This document shows, piece after piece, positions 12,822 to 24,300 of a DNA stretch of 64,000 bases. The stretch's first letter is position 1. Each line of letters opens with the position of its first letter. The DNA is from Kondoa malvinella (Eukaryota; Basidiomycota; Agaricostilbomycetes; Agaricostilbales; Kondoaceae). The translations under genes were made by a program, and so were the position numbers. The stretch covers positions 409,841 to 473,840 of the forward strand of contig BCIM01000014.1 in NCBI GenBank assembly GCA_039545315.1, given 5' to 3'. A model generated the notes under the pieces. The model made no database searches, was not told the DNA's origin, and was given only the letters and a program-made list of their open reading frames with translations.

Positions 12822-13316
12822 ATGGCACAATTCGCAGCAGGAGCAGGCTATGGCTACTCTCAAAGACTTCCGGCCTATCCATCACAGCACGACACTCCCC
12901 TAGGCGAGAACCCAGCTCCGCCTTATAAGAGCAAGCCTACCATGTCTACTAAGATCATGGCCAAGCTCAGTGAGTCACATCTTGCCTCTCGCAAGTTTCC
13001 CCTGCCAATCTTTGCCAGATGGCCAAAGTGCTGAAGAGCGACAAGCACAGATTGATGCCAAAGACGCTGATGTTGTGAGTGTACTTGCTATCATATCTAC
13101 GTATGTGCTGATCGTCTACTTCAGGCGGCTACATTGCGCGAAGTCAGTCCATCTTTATAAGCCGTACGCTTTAAGCTAACAGCGTAACAGTATCGCGTAA
13201 AGCGCCAGCAGAAGCTGGCTGAGCAGCATCCAGACGGTGTGCCAGACCATGTGCACGACTCGAATGGTCAACGAGCTCCATCGAAAGATCAGTCAGGCTA
13301 TTACATTCCAAGCTGA
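12822..13316 (+). CDS. Small uncharacterised protein
   Basis: Four exons (12822-12969, 13019-13074, 13125-13142, 13191-13316) join in phase to 115 residues. The chain is Tyr/Pro/Gln-rich at the N-terminus, then charged and helical (AEERQAQIDAKDADV, YRVKRQQKLAEQH), and ends in SGYYIPS. Introns have standard donors and branch points (for example TGCTGATC in intron 2), and the third exon is 18 nt. I recognise no domain, signal peptide or membrane segment. The ATG at 12822 is chosen because upstream sequence in the frame looks like leader. The correct phasing of four exons is the main evidence that it is a gene. Confidence 0.6.
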
Positions 13317-13440
13317 GAGTCAAAAGCCTGGCATTACTGTACTATAGTCTCGCATATCTCGTTGTATTATGATGCATTGATGTACTTGTACGTGGACATA
13401 CTCCCATACTCCCATGCAGTGTCAGTATTGTCGTAAATGT

Positions 13441-15492
13441 CTATTGCTCCTTCCGCTCCAAGTCAAGCGGTTCAATTTCCGCGGAAGTATCCTGCAGCTT
13501 GATCAGCTCTTTGCTACAACTGCACGACTTGAGACTCACCAGAGCAGAAACGACCGGACTTGCGTTTGGCGTGTTGGCGATCTGAATTTGGAGCGCTTCC
13601 ATCTCCCTTCGCAGCTGAACGAGCTCCTTCTCAAAACGGCGTCCAAAGACCTGTTCGTACACCTTGAATGTCAGCACTACAAAGTGCACATTCGAGCGAA
13701 ACGAACGGTAAGATAGAACGAAGCGCCGTTCCATACTGATATTGCAAAGATCCTGTCAGATTGGATCTCTTCAGCGGTAGAGACAGGCCAAAGAGCAAAA
13801 TCACAAACAAGAGCAAATAAGCGCTCGACCAAGCACAACTCGTGTAGAACCATATCACAGACGGTAACATCGTAATGACCGTATACCTGTATCATTTCGA
13901 CGTCACTTTTGAAGGAAGAGAATACAAGAGGGACGTACACGTATTGCGCACACATGAAGCTCACTTCCCTCTTTTCCTGCGGTATGCGATTGAGCGTTTT
14001 ACCGATCCAACCACGATCATGTTTCAGCAGACTGTAGAGATCCCATACTTCAATCATCGTAAATGACAAAAAGGAGAGGGCGTACTAAGTAAAGCTAGTC
14101 ACGCGACCTTGTTTCTCTATCTTTTCTCTCCTCTTGACAATTACGAAATAGTAATACATGATCTGCCATGATAAATCTGTGTTTCCACCTCCTCTTTTAG
14201 CCTCAACCAGGCAAAAGGAGAAGTAGACGCACAGATAGCTGAACTCGACCAAACAGTTTCCCAGACGTTCAATTTCGGTAAAGCTGCTACGGCTGGGTAA
14301 TCTTCCATGGCGGTCGGGTGGAAGTGCCTGAGCGTGGTAAAGAGAAAGGCGGGATACATGTGTATGAAGAGACTATCGAAGTCCTTGTGCTTAGCTCGGA
14401 TCGAGCGGGGCAGCTAGTTCACTGACCTCGTCACTTTGTCAAGCGAATGAAAGACTAGAGAGTTGCGCCACTATAACGATTCCGCTAGATCAGCTCAGAT
14501 GGGGCATACGCCACGCGAAAGGCTTACTGTAGCCACAGCAGAAGCAAGGGGTCCGTGCGAAAGAGCATAACACGCAGAGAAGAGTATTGTTGAGCTAGGA
14601 AACACCCAGAGGTAGATGAGGGAAAGGATATTGATGACATAGCAAGAGTCGAGGAGGAAGTAGTGCTATGACCCGAACTCAGCACTAAGTCGAATATAAG
14701 AAAGGACACATACAAAGTTCTTGTTCTTGTATGTGTACACTCTGACCGGTAGAAGCCAGAGTGCTTGAATAGTGTATGCCATCGGTCTGCTACCGATTAA
14801 GCTGGATAAACGAGGTAAAGCATAGAGCTCACATCCACTGCGGTCTGAAACCGATCAACAGCGTCGAGATCGCGACGTTCTGGAACCAAGATAAGCAGCA
14901 GAAAAGCACGGTAAGAAAGCCGCACCATGACGCCAAACAAGAAGGACAGCTTATCCCTCAAGCTAACAACTTTGGAATCATTCCACTTTTCCTGAATCTT
15001 GCTCATGCGCTGCAGACTCTTTTCCCTGAACTTCTGCACTTCTCTCTCCACTCGATCCGCCGTAGCTTCCTTCCTTTTCTCCCAATCCATCTGCACAGGC
15101 AAATCTTTAAAGACCAACGTGCGCTTGTTGAGAACGCCAGTGGCTTTGGACTTCCATTCTTTGCTACGTTCTTTTACTTTATCGCTTATGATACCTCTGT
15201 AGTTGTCAATGTGCGTTTGGACAGATACCTGGAGCGTGGGATGCTATTATTGTGACATCACATAGAAACGACGACAGGGACTCACGAGCAGGTCCAAGAG
15301 TGTGAGACCAGCAAATAAATCGTCTGCATAGTCATCCGTCGTGTCTGCTGTGTTGCTTCGACTGATAGAAGGTCGTTTGGCGAAAGACACGCTCGCTTCT
15401 GACGCATTGCTAGAGCTGGGCGGTAAAGGCGAGTCCTGCCGGAGTTGGAGTGGACTATCAGGCTCTGCGGCAGCTGCCATTTGGTCTGCCAT
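13441..15492 (-). CDS. GPC1: Glycerophosphocholine acyltransferase 1
   Basis: Thirteen exons (15286-15492, 14926-15228, 14833-14879, 14714-14786, 14528-14665, 14427-14470, 14233-14372, 14086-14176, 13939-14031, 13809-13886, 13707-13752, 13540-13650, 13441-13491) sum to 1422 nt, 473 residues. The Gpc1 (former DUF2838) hallmarks are present: SLRDKLSFLFGV, an FRPQW loop, HYFLLDSCYVINIL, LFIHMYP followed by TTLRHFHP, GRVTSFTYLL, WNGASFYLTVFGRRFEKEL, and several membrane helices between them. Gpc1 acylates glycerophosphocholine to lysophosphatidylcholine for phosphatidylcholine remodelling at the ER. The C-terminus is a coiled coil after the GRRFEKEL motif. An apparent in-frame TAG near 14086 lies at a splice donor (GTACGC) and is removed. 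Donor of the tenth intron is GTTTGT. Confidence 0.9.
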
Positions 15493-15560
15493 CTGTGGTC
15501 TGGCTGCTTGGTAGCTGTCCAAGAAGGAAAACGTGTCGGGATGTTTGGCATAGAACGACG

Positions 15561-16723
15561 ATGCGACGGACTTTGGCGCGTTTGATCAGCGTAGCAGCAA
15601 GTTCAGCAAGCGCAGAAGCTTCAACGAGCGCGGCCGCTGCTCAAACATTGCCCAACAGCAGGACATTCATCCCAGCCGCTCAACCTCGCTTGCCTTCACC
15701 TTCTGTCAAAGGCAAAGAACGAGCAACAGAAGAGCCTCAGCCCAACATTGAAGAAGAGAGACCTAAAGATTTGCCGCCTTTGCAACGACTCATCTCTTCA
15801 GAATCTGCCAAACCCCCACCTCCATCAGCATCTGAAGCTCTGCTTTCGTTGTCTTTGCCTCCTTCAATCAATGGTTTCGCCCAGAATGACGGTAGTACTA
15901 CAACACTACCGCATGCCAATCATCCCTTTCACACGTACAATTTCGTCAATCTCTTACAAAGCAACGGGTTCAATAAAGGTTCAGCAGAAGCCATCATGCG
16001 TGGCACAAAGTCTCTATTGATGATAGAAGAAAACAGAGCAGCGAATGAATTAGTCGCAAAGGGAGAAATGGACAATGAAGCGTATTTGTTCAGAGCTGCG
16101 TTGGATGAATTGCGCACAGAAGTTCAAGTGCAGGCTAGGAACGATGCTATGGCTTTAAGGAGTCAGACGGGTAGCTTGCAGAGGGATATCGACGCGTTCA
16201 ATCAGAAGTTGAGGGAGGACATGCAGAGTGTCAGGCATGCGTAAGGCCATTTCTTCTATATTGGACATTGGCTGAATAGGGAACAGAATACAAATCGACT
16301 TTAATTCGCATAAAGAAGAAGCTCTGACGGATCAGAAGAATTTGACGCTCAAGATTATTGATCTGGACAACAAGTATACGGTTGCGCTGGCAGACGTAAG
16401 AGCGGAACTAGAAGCGCACAAATGGGAACAGACGAGGAGGATCATCTGTGAGTGCTTTCCGAATGAAGTGAACAATACTAAGATGCAACAGTGATGATTG
16501 GCACTCTGCTGTTTGCCGTTGTGGTGACAAACTCTTTAGATGCGGCGCGTGTCATTCTCACAGGTATCAATGTAGTGCTGATACGTGAGCAACGATGTCA
16601 CAGGCCAACGCACCGCCTCCGATACCACCACCTCAGCCGGCAGTTCCAACAGCAGCAGACCTAGGCATTCAACCAGCAGCATCCTACCTAAGCGGGAAAC
16701 GAGTGGGCGAGGAAGAAGAGTGA
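15561..16723 (+). CDS. MCUR1/CCDC90-like mitochondrial coiled-coil protein
   Basis: Four exons (15561-16240, 16287-16447, 16492-16548, 16590-16723) give 343 residues. An Arg/Ser-rich mitochondrial presequence (MRRTLARLISVAASS) comes first, then a disordered linker and the conserved HTYNFVNLLQSNGF plus AEAIMRGTKSLL block. A long coiled coil leads to one membrane helix near the end (LLFAVVVTNSL). This is the DUF1640 family (yeast Fmp32, animal CCDC90B/MCUR1), inner-membrane proteins linked to respiratory-chain assembly and calcium uptake. The last intron is the weak point: I prefer donor GTGTCA at 16549 and acceptor at 16589, which gives a stop just short of the convergent PYM gene. A different donor would read on into PYM. 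Confidence 0.82.
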
Positions 16724-16741
16724 TGTGTTACAATGCATCAT

Positions 16742-17454
16742 CTACGTATCGTGCTTCCCTTTCAGCGCTCTTTGCTCCGCTTCTACCTGTTCCAGTTCCT
16801 TCTTCAAGTCCGATATCCCTAATTTGGCAGTACTCTCTGCTAGTTCATCCGTTTGTAACCTCGTAATTTCCGCTTCCATTGTAGGTATGCTATCCACTTT
16901 CTCTTGTTGTTCAGGCAGGAGCGTTTCTCCTGCTGCTTGTTTCTCTCGTAAAGCTTCCGCCTGCTGCACTGTTAGCTTGAATCGATTCAACCAAAGATGA
17001 AATACCTGTCTCAATTTCTTATTCAAGCTCTTAACCCTTTTCTCTGGATCCACGTCCTCCTTCACTTCCACTTTAGGTTCCTCCTCAGCATCCCAGTCGT
17101 CCGGTATTTCCTCTTTAAGCACTTTCTTCTTTTTCGGTTTGACTACTACAGGACTCGGTGCAGGTTTCCCAACTACAGCTCCTTTAGGTAATGCTTTCGC
17201 TTCCCATGCTGCGACTTTTGCGTTCTTGTATTTGCCTACATCTTCGGGTGGTGTGAAGCCCGGTCGGACTTTACGTTCTTTCCTCAATCTGAGCAATGGT
17301 CAGTACTAGATAGAAGAAGAGTAGAAGGATGAGGGACATACGTCCCGTCTGCTCGTCGAGATTCTGGAATGACGCGGTCAGCGGAGTTGAACTTGTTGAT
17401 AATGCCAGAAGTGGATGCGTCCCCGCCCATGAGTTGTTTGTGGCTTGGAATCAT
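16742..17454 (-). CDS. PYM1: PYM/WIBG, partner of Y14-Mago
   Basis: Three exons (17342-17454, 17006-17288, 16742-16960) give 204 residues. The N-terminus carries the Mago-Y14 binding block: DRVIPESRRADGT followed, across intron 1, by LRKERKVRPGFTPPEDV. A Lys-rich middle and a coiled coil at the C-terminus (KRVKSLNKKLRQ, then AEALREKQAAGETLLPEQQ) complete the family pattern. PYM removes the exon junction complex from spliced mRNA on ribosomes, which fits a genome this rich in introns. The 45 nt second intron is in frame if retained, but splicing restores the family spacing. The gene ends 18 bp from the convergent neighbour. Confidence 0.85.
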
Positions 17455-18485
17455 ATTTGCAAGGCGAGAAAAAGGATGTTAACGTGCTGGACAAACAGTT
17501 AGAAGATATGCTGGGCGATATTTGTCGGAGGAGATTCGACTACGAGCTGGTCTGATAAGAGCTCTGGTATGTTCCAAGTCCAAGCGAGCAGGCTATAGAT
17601 GCGCTGTATAGAAGCCGAGATCAAGCAAAGTGACGGTTCCTCGTCAACAGAGGGTCCATGCCAAACGTCGAGTGTACATGTTGTGCTGGCCTTCCGTTCT
17701 CCCCGCGCTGTCTGTCCTTGCTGTGTGGTAGCCTATCGTATGCCGTCTCTTGCAACTTGTGATTCGCTGCACTCTGTCCTTGTTTTCGTCTCAAAATCTC
17801 TTGTCACGCACTTTAAGCTTTGCTCAGATTATCGCCTGCCAACGTGAAGCAAAGGCGAATGAGCTTGTCATCTTCACTGCGCTATCAAGAACACTGTGCT
17901 TCCTCAGCGGTCATCTCATCGTTCGAATACGAAGGAAGAAATCCAATCATGCGCACTCGGTGGAGCAACTTGTGACCGCTCTGCAAGCGCGGGTAAGATT
18001 TCTGACAGCCTCAAGCTGCTTCGAAGGGCCCTCGCTGCTTCTCAGAGACTGGCACCGCTCGTATGCTATTATGTCGCCGAACATTGGGCTTTCCGCAAAA
18101 TTATCGCTCGAAGCACGGAGGACTTTCAGATATACACGAAACAACCTGCATGCTGCTCTCGTATACGTGGCTCTCCGTGTGACAAGCCAGCCGATTAAAA
18201 CCATGCAAATCCATCTTGTTTATCGGTCGAGCGTTCGACCAAAGTCCGCTTCAAGCCAAATCCAATGCGCGCAAATATTACCCCTCGTTCTACATGCTCT
18301 CTACAACCTGTAGAAGGGTTCTGTTCGACTCGGAGATTTTTCTGCTTGCTTTTCATCGGTTTCGCAAACCTGCCTTGTCTCCCGCGGCCTTGTCAGAGGC
18401 CGAAGACTTCTGATTTGGCTCAGGGCTGTCCGCGTCGCTTTGAATTCTATAACATTGCTTTCGAAAACCTACAATAAATTTTCAC
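17455..18485. other. About 1 kb without a recognised gene
   Basis: Open frames of up to 187 codons occur on the plus strand, but they have no family motif, no consistent splice signals and a composition unlike neighbouring exons. No tRNA B-box or rRNA-like stretch is visible. It ends at the U6 promoter. Confidence 0.4.
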
Positions 18486-18488
18486 AAG

Positions 18489-18497
18489 GTATATAGT
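18489..18497 (+). promoter_or_regulatory. TATA element of the U6 gene
   Basis: GTATATAG lies about 25-30 bp upstream of the inferred U6 start, the position expected for an RNA polymerase III TATA box. A possible downstream B-box relative (TAGTCGAATCTG, about 18,677) resembles GWTCRANNC only loosely. Confidence 0.6.
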
Positions 18498-18521
18498 TGG
18501 GCAAAACAGCCTTTTTCCTTC

Positions 18522-18544
18522 GTACTCCTCGGAGTTACACACAA

Positions 18545-18576
<32 letters not shown>

Positions 18577-18640
18577 GGCCCCTGCACAAGGATGACACGC
18601 ATGATCAGAGTGGATTACCTTCGGGTAACAATTTTTTTTT
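18522..18640 (+). ncRNA. U6: U6 spliceosomal snRNA
   Basis: The core is unmistakable: AAATTGGAACGATACAGAGA (with the ACAGAGA box that pairs with the 5' splice site), then AGATTAGCATGGCCCCTGC (AGC triad, U4 pairing) and AAGGATGACACGCA. A short 5' stem-loop (GTACTC / GAGTTAC) precedes it. After the conserved core comes a UUCG-capped hairpin (ATTACC-TTCG-GGTAAC) and a T-run at 18632-18640, a pol III terminator. No intron interrupts the conserved core. U6 forms the catalytic centre of the spliceosome. The exact 5' end is inferred from the stem and TATA spacing. Confidence 0.95.
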
Positions 18641-19499
18641 CCTTTTTTTTTTTTCGCTAGAGATGCAGACTACGAATAGTCGAATCTGCTAAAAGGGCTC
18701 AAGGCAGTCGAACCAGCGAAAAGGGACAGCAGAAGACCCTTCCTCGTAGCCGACCAACTTGCAGTCGACCAACGTCGACAACATATACCTGAGGCTCAGT
18801 TCGAGTGTGATACCCTGCTGCTTACCTGCGCCTTGCTTTATATCCTCTACCTCTGAGATACCTCGCATGGCCGCTGTAGGTCTCTCGTAAGTTTGCGATA
18901 TCATACGACTTCGCCTCAGGCCTGACAGACAATTCTTTACAGTCAGGCTACAGGCAATTACGACCAGCTTCAGCGCAGAACAACAACAGACACGCACACA
19001 GCCAACACAGCCAACACGGACGAGAACGCAAATAAGAATAACAGGCGAGATGTTGAAAGAGACGAGAGGATGGCAAGATATTACATTGAGGACCAGTCAA
19101 ATGACCTTCTACGCTGCCTTCAAGAATTGCTCGACGCGACTTCTTTTCTTCTCTATACGCACTGCTCACTCTTCAGAGGACTTTGCTATCCTGCTCCCCA
19201 TGGGACTGTTTCGGTGTCCCTTTTCGAGCATTGCTCTTGGTATTGCCCTGTTTGTCGGTCGGATTCGTCGTTGACATCAAAGCTTCGTTCTGCTCGACGA
19301 AGTGGCTTCTTTTTGGCTGACCCTACTCTGACTCGTGCCAGCTTGCATACGCCTGCGGCAGCTTTCTCTACTGCTCCTGAAGCGCTTCGTGAGTCCTGGC
19401 ACGTTGCGTCTGCAAGAAATAGCTGATCTCGAGTCAGTGCGGACGTGTGACCTCCCAGTCCCTCCGGTTCCCTAGCTTGTATCGCTCTAGCCATCGCTA
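18641..19499. other. Region downstream of U6 with no clear gene
   Basis: Several short open frames overlap in different frames. One could hold the 5' exon of the following gene: a GTGAGT donor near 19,390 and a TAGCTGATC branch point near 19,420 are present. No frame joins cleanly, so I call nothing here. Confidence 0.35.
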
Positions 19500-20423
19500 T
19501 TTGCACCCAGCACTCCTACGCTCTACCTTTACTTTGTGCGGATGGACAAGCCGATGTCCTCAACGTATGTCTACACCCTCTGCGCGCCTGGATGGTCTGA
19601 TCGTATGCTAGGAATCTACTCGTACCAAAGATGACATTCTGAACGCATCGGCAAGAGTTCAAGTTCGCGACCTCGCTTGTGCTACTGTCAATGCTCGGAT
19701 CGCTGGCGGAGATGCTCCTCTCGCTTCAACAAGCGCTAGAGTCATCATTGGTAATGATGATGTGAGCTATGTCCTGTACCAACCATTTACCTGTATTGAC
19801 TTCTTTCTTTAGCAACAACGCGCTCAGGCCGAAACTCAAGATGCTGAGCGGACCTTCAGTACTGCAGACAAAATCAAATTTGTCAGACCTCCTCAACAAC
19901 AAGGAGGTGAGCAATCACGACTCAACAACTCTGGACCAGTCCAAGATGAGGTCTTTGATCCGGAGAGCAACAGAAAGATTGGCGTGACCAATAATTCTGG
20001 ATCGCGCAAAGACAAGGTCTCCAATCCTAACAGCAATAGGAAGATTGGCGTGGCTACTCAACCTGAGCCTGAAGATGTTGTTGACGTCAATTTGGGCGAC
20101 AAGAAGGATATCTGGAATCTAGTCAAGGCGGATCCTATTGCTCGCGTTGGTGTGAGCTCTCTTCCTCTTCTTACATGTCCGCCAGCTGACCATCATTGCA
20201 GCTTCCTACCAACGATGGAAACAGCGAGTCTGCTCGAACTCAGGCCAACATTGAGAAGATCAACAACAACGCCCAGCAGTCTTCTGATAAACCTAAACAA
20301 GATTCAGAAAAAGCTTGCCGTCCTAATGCCCACCAGGCTAAACTCGCTCTGCCTCCCAAACAAAACAACCAGCAACAAGGGGATCCTCAATCTGCTGGTA
20401 CCGCTGGTCTTTGCTTGATTTGA
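19500..20423 (+). CDS. Uncharacterised Asn/Gln-rich protein, 5' end unresolved
   Basis: Four exons are supported: one ending at 19564, then 19612-19761, 19813-20151 and 20202-20423. All three introns are phase 0 with good donors and CTGAY branch points, and all complete exons are multiples of three. The first supported exon encodes a hydrophobic stretch (CIALAIAIC) that could be a signal peptide core followed by LPLLCADGQ. The rest is hydrophilic and Asn/Gln/Asp-rich with an internal repeat ending in SNRKIGV twice. No start codon is in frame in the first exon, so a further 5' exon is missing. No known domain; secretion is only a suggestion. Confidence 0.45.
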
Positions 20424-21334
20424 ATTTGGGTCAACCGAAGGATAGTGGCAATCTGTTTGATTTACCTGGTTTGGCTGCACGCCTGCTGGCGACATTCGCT
20501 TCCGCCCGTCACTACCCACAACATGGCAGACGACAGCACTGACCCCATCCTGAATCAAATTCGCCGTGTTCAGCTGTTCAACAGATCAAGCGATCGAGTA
20601 AAGGTCATCTTCCAGCGAATGCGATTCTTCAGAGTTTAGATTCGCAGACTTTGGACTTGTAGATTGCCTGCTAGACATGATCGTAAAATTGGACATGACC
20701 AAACAGAGTGCTCAGTCTCTGGTAGACACTGGCGACAGGCTAAGCAGGCTAGGCGCTATGAAGCACGATGTTGAGAGTACTAAAGGCCCTGTGACATGTC
20801 ACATTTCACAGGCGACGAGAAATTGTGGCGTCAGTTTCCTGTCGACCGACTCAAGTATTCAATCTCACGCCTTGTCCCATCGCTACTTGTCAAACTGCGC
20901 AGCAGCTCAAGATTCAATCGGAAGGAGATATCATCATGAATTCACAATTGCCATACAATGATGGTCAGCTCGATGAAAGGCCCAATACCGACGTGACTCT
21001 TCGAATTTGGGAAGCCTCTGCAAGGTCGCCAAGTAGTACTTTGCGATCAATGTGCGCATGACACGCTCGCCAGCTTCTTTGAATTAATTACGGAATGGGA
21101 ACGCATTCCCTTTCCCAAGTCACTTGGATGCGATGCGCCCTCCGCCCTCCACTCCCTCCGCCCTCAACTCTTGCGCTTGCAGTCTGACGGATCGGCGACA
21201 GCTCTGATACCTCTCTATGACACCTCTGTCTCCTTTCGAAGCCTGAAGCTCCCTCGTTCAAGCTTGTGTGTATCGCTCCGTCAGGCTACCTCCCTCCCTC
21301 AGCTGTTGCCTCTGATCCAGGCTCGCCTTCCGCC
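20424..21334. other. Spacer upstream of the protease-recombinase gene
   Basis: Just after the previous stop, a different frame continues [14 protein letters not shown], which mirrors VNLGDKKDIWNL of the last gene and suggests a frameshifted relic. At 21092-21109 there is a GGAATG / CATTCC dyad, and pyrimidine-rich CCCTCC units follow at 21136-21165. Nothing else recognised. Confidence 0.4.
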
Positions 21335-24300
21335 ATGTATTCAGTCCTCATAGATGCGACCAACAGTCCTAGGAGGCAAAGGCAGAAGCGCAGCGTTGAT
21401 AGCACGGATGCTCAAAGCCAGGTCGGTTAGCTTACCAATTATCTTAGCCTTGTTGAGACAGTCTGTAGCCCTCCAAAAGGCAAAGACTGGCTAGAGATCA
21501 CTCTCAAACACCCATCGCTCAAGCTCCATCGTCTCCGCATTCGCCCACCAGGCCTGGATCGCGACCACAGAGAGAAGCAGTCGATCTCGATTTCGCTCAT
21601 AGGCCCAGAGAATGTACAAATGCCGGCAATACGTGCTATATCGCGTCACTACTGCAGATGCTTATCCAAAATCCGGTAATCCGAGCGAAAATCAAGTCTT
21701 CCGTTGTCGCTCCTGGAACTCGTGTGGAAAGAAGACTCGTCGCATCCTTGGCATCCTTTATGGACGGCATATCTTCCTTTAGAGACACTGTGCTATGTAT
21801 CAAAGGTATGACAACCAAGCAAGTTCTGATGTGCCGTTAATGAAAGTGGAAGCTAGCTTCCTCAGGAACGTTCAACAACGACAGACAGCAGGATGCCGGC
21901 GAACTCTTCTTTGAAATCTTTGCCCGGCACCTCCAATCAGTAGCAAGTGTATCAACCTTCACCTTGGCAAGATCTAGGCAGTGCACAGCATGTGGCCTCC
22001 AGCGCGAAGGACGTGTATTTCCAGAGCAAATGCTCGACGTTCCGACCAATGGCGAAGGTGTTTTTGCCGGCATCATCGGAGCAGCGTTGGCTTCTACCGT
22101 CACAGATGACACTCCATGTTACAAGTAAGTGATTGCTTGTTGGATCGGCGACTATCTCTCATATCAGGTTGTATAGCCGGCCGGCATGCCAGAGCATGTC
22201 ATTGCGCGAAGAATGCACAATCCCGCAGTCTGGTCCTATCATTTTTCTTGACCTCAAGCGCTTCATTTACACCCTGCGAAACGGCGAGAATGTTGCCGCA
22301 AAGATCTGCGCACCCTTCCACGTAGAAGAGGAGATCATAGTCAATGAGGTAAGCTTGCTCTCTCACGAAGACCAGCCTGTATGGCTGACTGTCCGGTGAA
22401 GAAACGGTATTGTCTGTGTTCTGCTGTGATCCACTTGGGTCCAAGTATGCAAGCTGGGCATTACGTAGCTCTTGTATGGGACTTTGGGCAGGAAGTGGTT
22501 TGGCGCTGCGATGATGCTGTCATTCTGGCTCAGAACACTTGGCAAGGAATCCAGGATGCCTATTTGCTGTGCTACATGGAAGGATCGGTATGTTTCCTCG
22601 ATTGATGGAGTTCACTGTTGATTCCATTGCAACTAGGTGTTTGATCAATCAAGCAGATTGGCACGAGCGGCCACTGCACCACCTCCGACTGCCTCTACAT
22701 ATCCTTCTGTCCGAGACGCCGAACAAAACGTTTCACCTTCTCACACTCCCTTTCAAGTCTCAAATAAACGTCGCAATTTTCCGCTGATTCCGGATGGGAT
22801 TTCGAAGAAGATAGTCACAATCTCCACGTGGCTTGCGGAAGCTCTCCAGATTGATGTCGAACCAGTATCGTCTCTGGACGATACCCTCTCCAGCTTTATC
22901 CTACATCGCATGCGAATACCAGTAGAAGCTGACGTTGAAGAGCTTTACGCTCATTTACGCAAACAAATCGAAGTGACAAGCGTCTCTCTCAGAAGCAACG
23001 ACGAGAAGATCGCATTCACCCTGTCGCTACAAGATACTGTCTTCGCAACGAAAAGAACAGACCGTCATCGCGGCTCTCGCATACTTGGGTCTTCCGGAGT
23101 CTCTCTACCTGACGCTCAATCCGGAACACTTGTACTACTCGAGAAAAGCAGCGCTCGATCTGAAGTTCAGCTCCTTTTACCCAGTAAAGACGCGATAGCA
23201 AAATTAGCTGAATTCGCTAGAGCTACGAGCTGTCCACCGCAATACATGCGCGAGCTGTGCTTAAAAAATGTTCAAGAATTGAGCGAGAACTCTATCGAAT
23301 TGGGGGGCCTGCGATGGCCTGACATAATTAGGTGTGTTGCATCGGGATTGTGAGACGGGCATGGTTGATCTCTTTTATCAGACCACTTTTTGAATGCTCA
23401 AAAGCAAAGCTTGCACTGCCAAAGAAGGACATGCGATCCATTATAGAGCTACTCTTACAACCAACACTCTCTCAAGCCTCAAATCTTTACATTACTCGCC
23501 TCAGAAGCCCACTTCCAGAAGACGTCACCCTATTCCTCGAACCAGATTTCCGTGCGATCGTTGTCCATCAACCAATCCTTGGCAGACATCCTCATCTCTT
23601 CTCATACCAAGAGGTCAGCAAAACAGTGTTGTCCTCACTTTGCGAAAGATTGGCCGCCGACTATCAGCTAGAAAGTGAAGCACTCAGCCTTGGTAAATCT
23701 GCCTGCTTGCCCATCATCCGTGGAATCTTTCGCTCTGATGGACTGCTCAATCTTTCAATACTCGATGTTCAGATCGCGCCCTTGTTGCGTGCCGCCTTCT
23801 CTACGACTCGGGCCGAAGATCAAAGCGGTCTTTTCGATTTCAGCAGCATGCCAGCATTTGACCCATCGGCACAGAAGATTCCAGCTGTACGACTCTACGC
23901 GAGAACCTCAGATGAAGATCGTTCAACCAAGGCAGGCGAGAGCCTTGCTCGGCAGATTCTCGCTTCTGCTCTGCACCCTCCTTCCTGCATCCGTCAAGAT
24001 TTCGCCAATGTCGAGAACTTAGAGACCAGTCACGAACACGCATCAAGTATGCGCCACGCTTTAACGGACCGGCTTGCTTTCACCAAAATGGTCAGAGATC
24101 TACCCGCCGGCTCTGTGATCCTTTTCTCCAATATCGACAGGCTCACAAGACGTCTTTCAGATGTGCCCGTTGTCCAAAAAGCCATCACAGACAAGGGACT
24201 GAAACTATATAGTAGAGGATTCCTGGAAGCGGAGTTTGAAGCAATTAGGCAAGCAGAGAGTGAGGAGTCAGGAGAGGAAGAACCAGATTGGGGTAGATGG

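Noticed and set aside
14080..14090. Apparent in-frame TAG inside the conserved part of GPC1 (after RVTSFT), suggesting a pseudogene or readthrough.
   Set aside because: A donor (GTACGC) starts exactly at the stop, and splicing to 14031 restores the conserved TSFTYLL motif and the frame.
16585..16866. Longer plus-strand C-terminus for the MCUR1/CCDC90-like gene.
   Set aside because: It would run through the coding sequence of PYM and lacks family-like sequence; another splice choice ends the gene at 16723.
17750..18313. 187-codon plus-strand open frame.
   Set aside because: No motif, no start context, no intron logic, composition unlike neighbouring exons.
18700..18720. Reverse-oriented GGTTCGACTG downstream of U6 as a pol III B-box.
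   Set aside because: Orientation is opposite to the U6 gene and it lacks the rest of the consensus; too weak to annotate.
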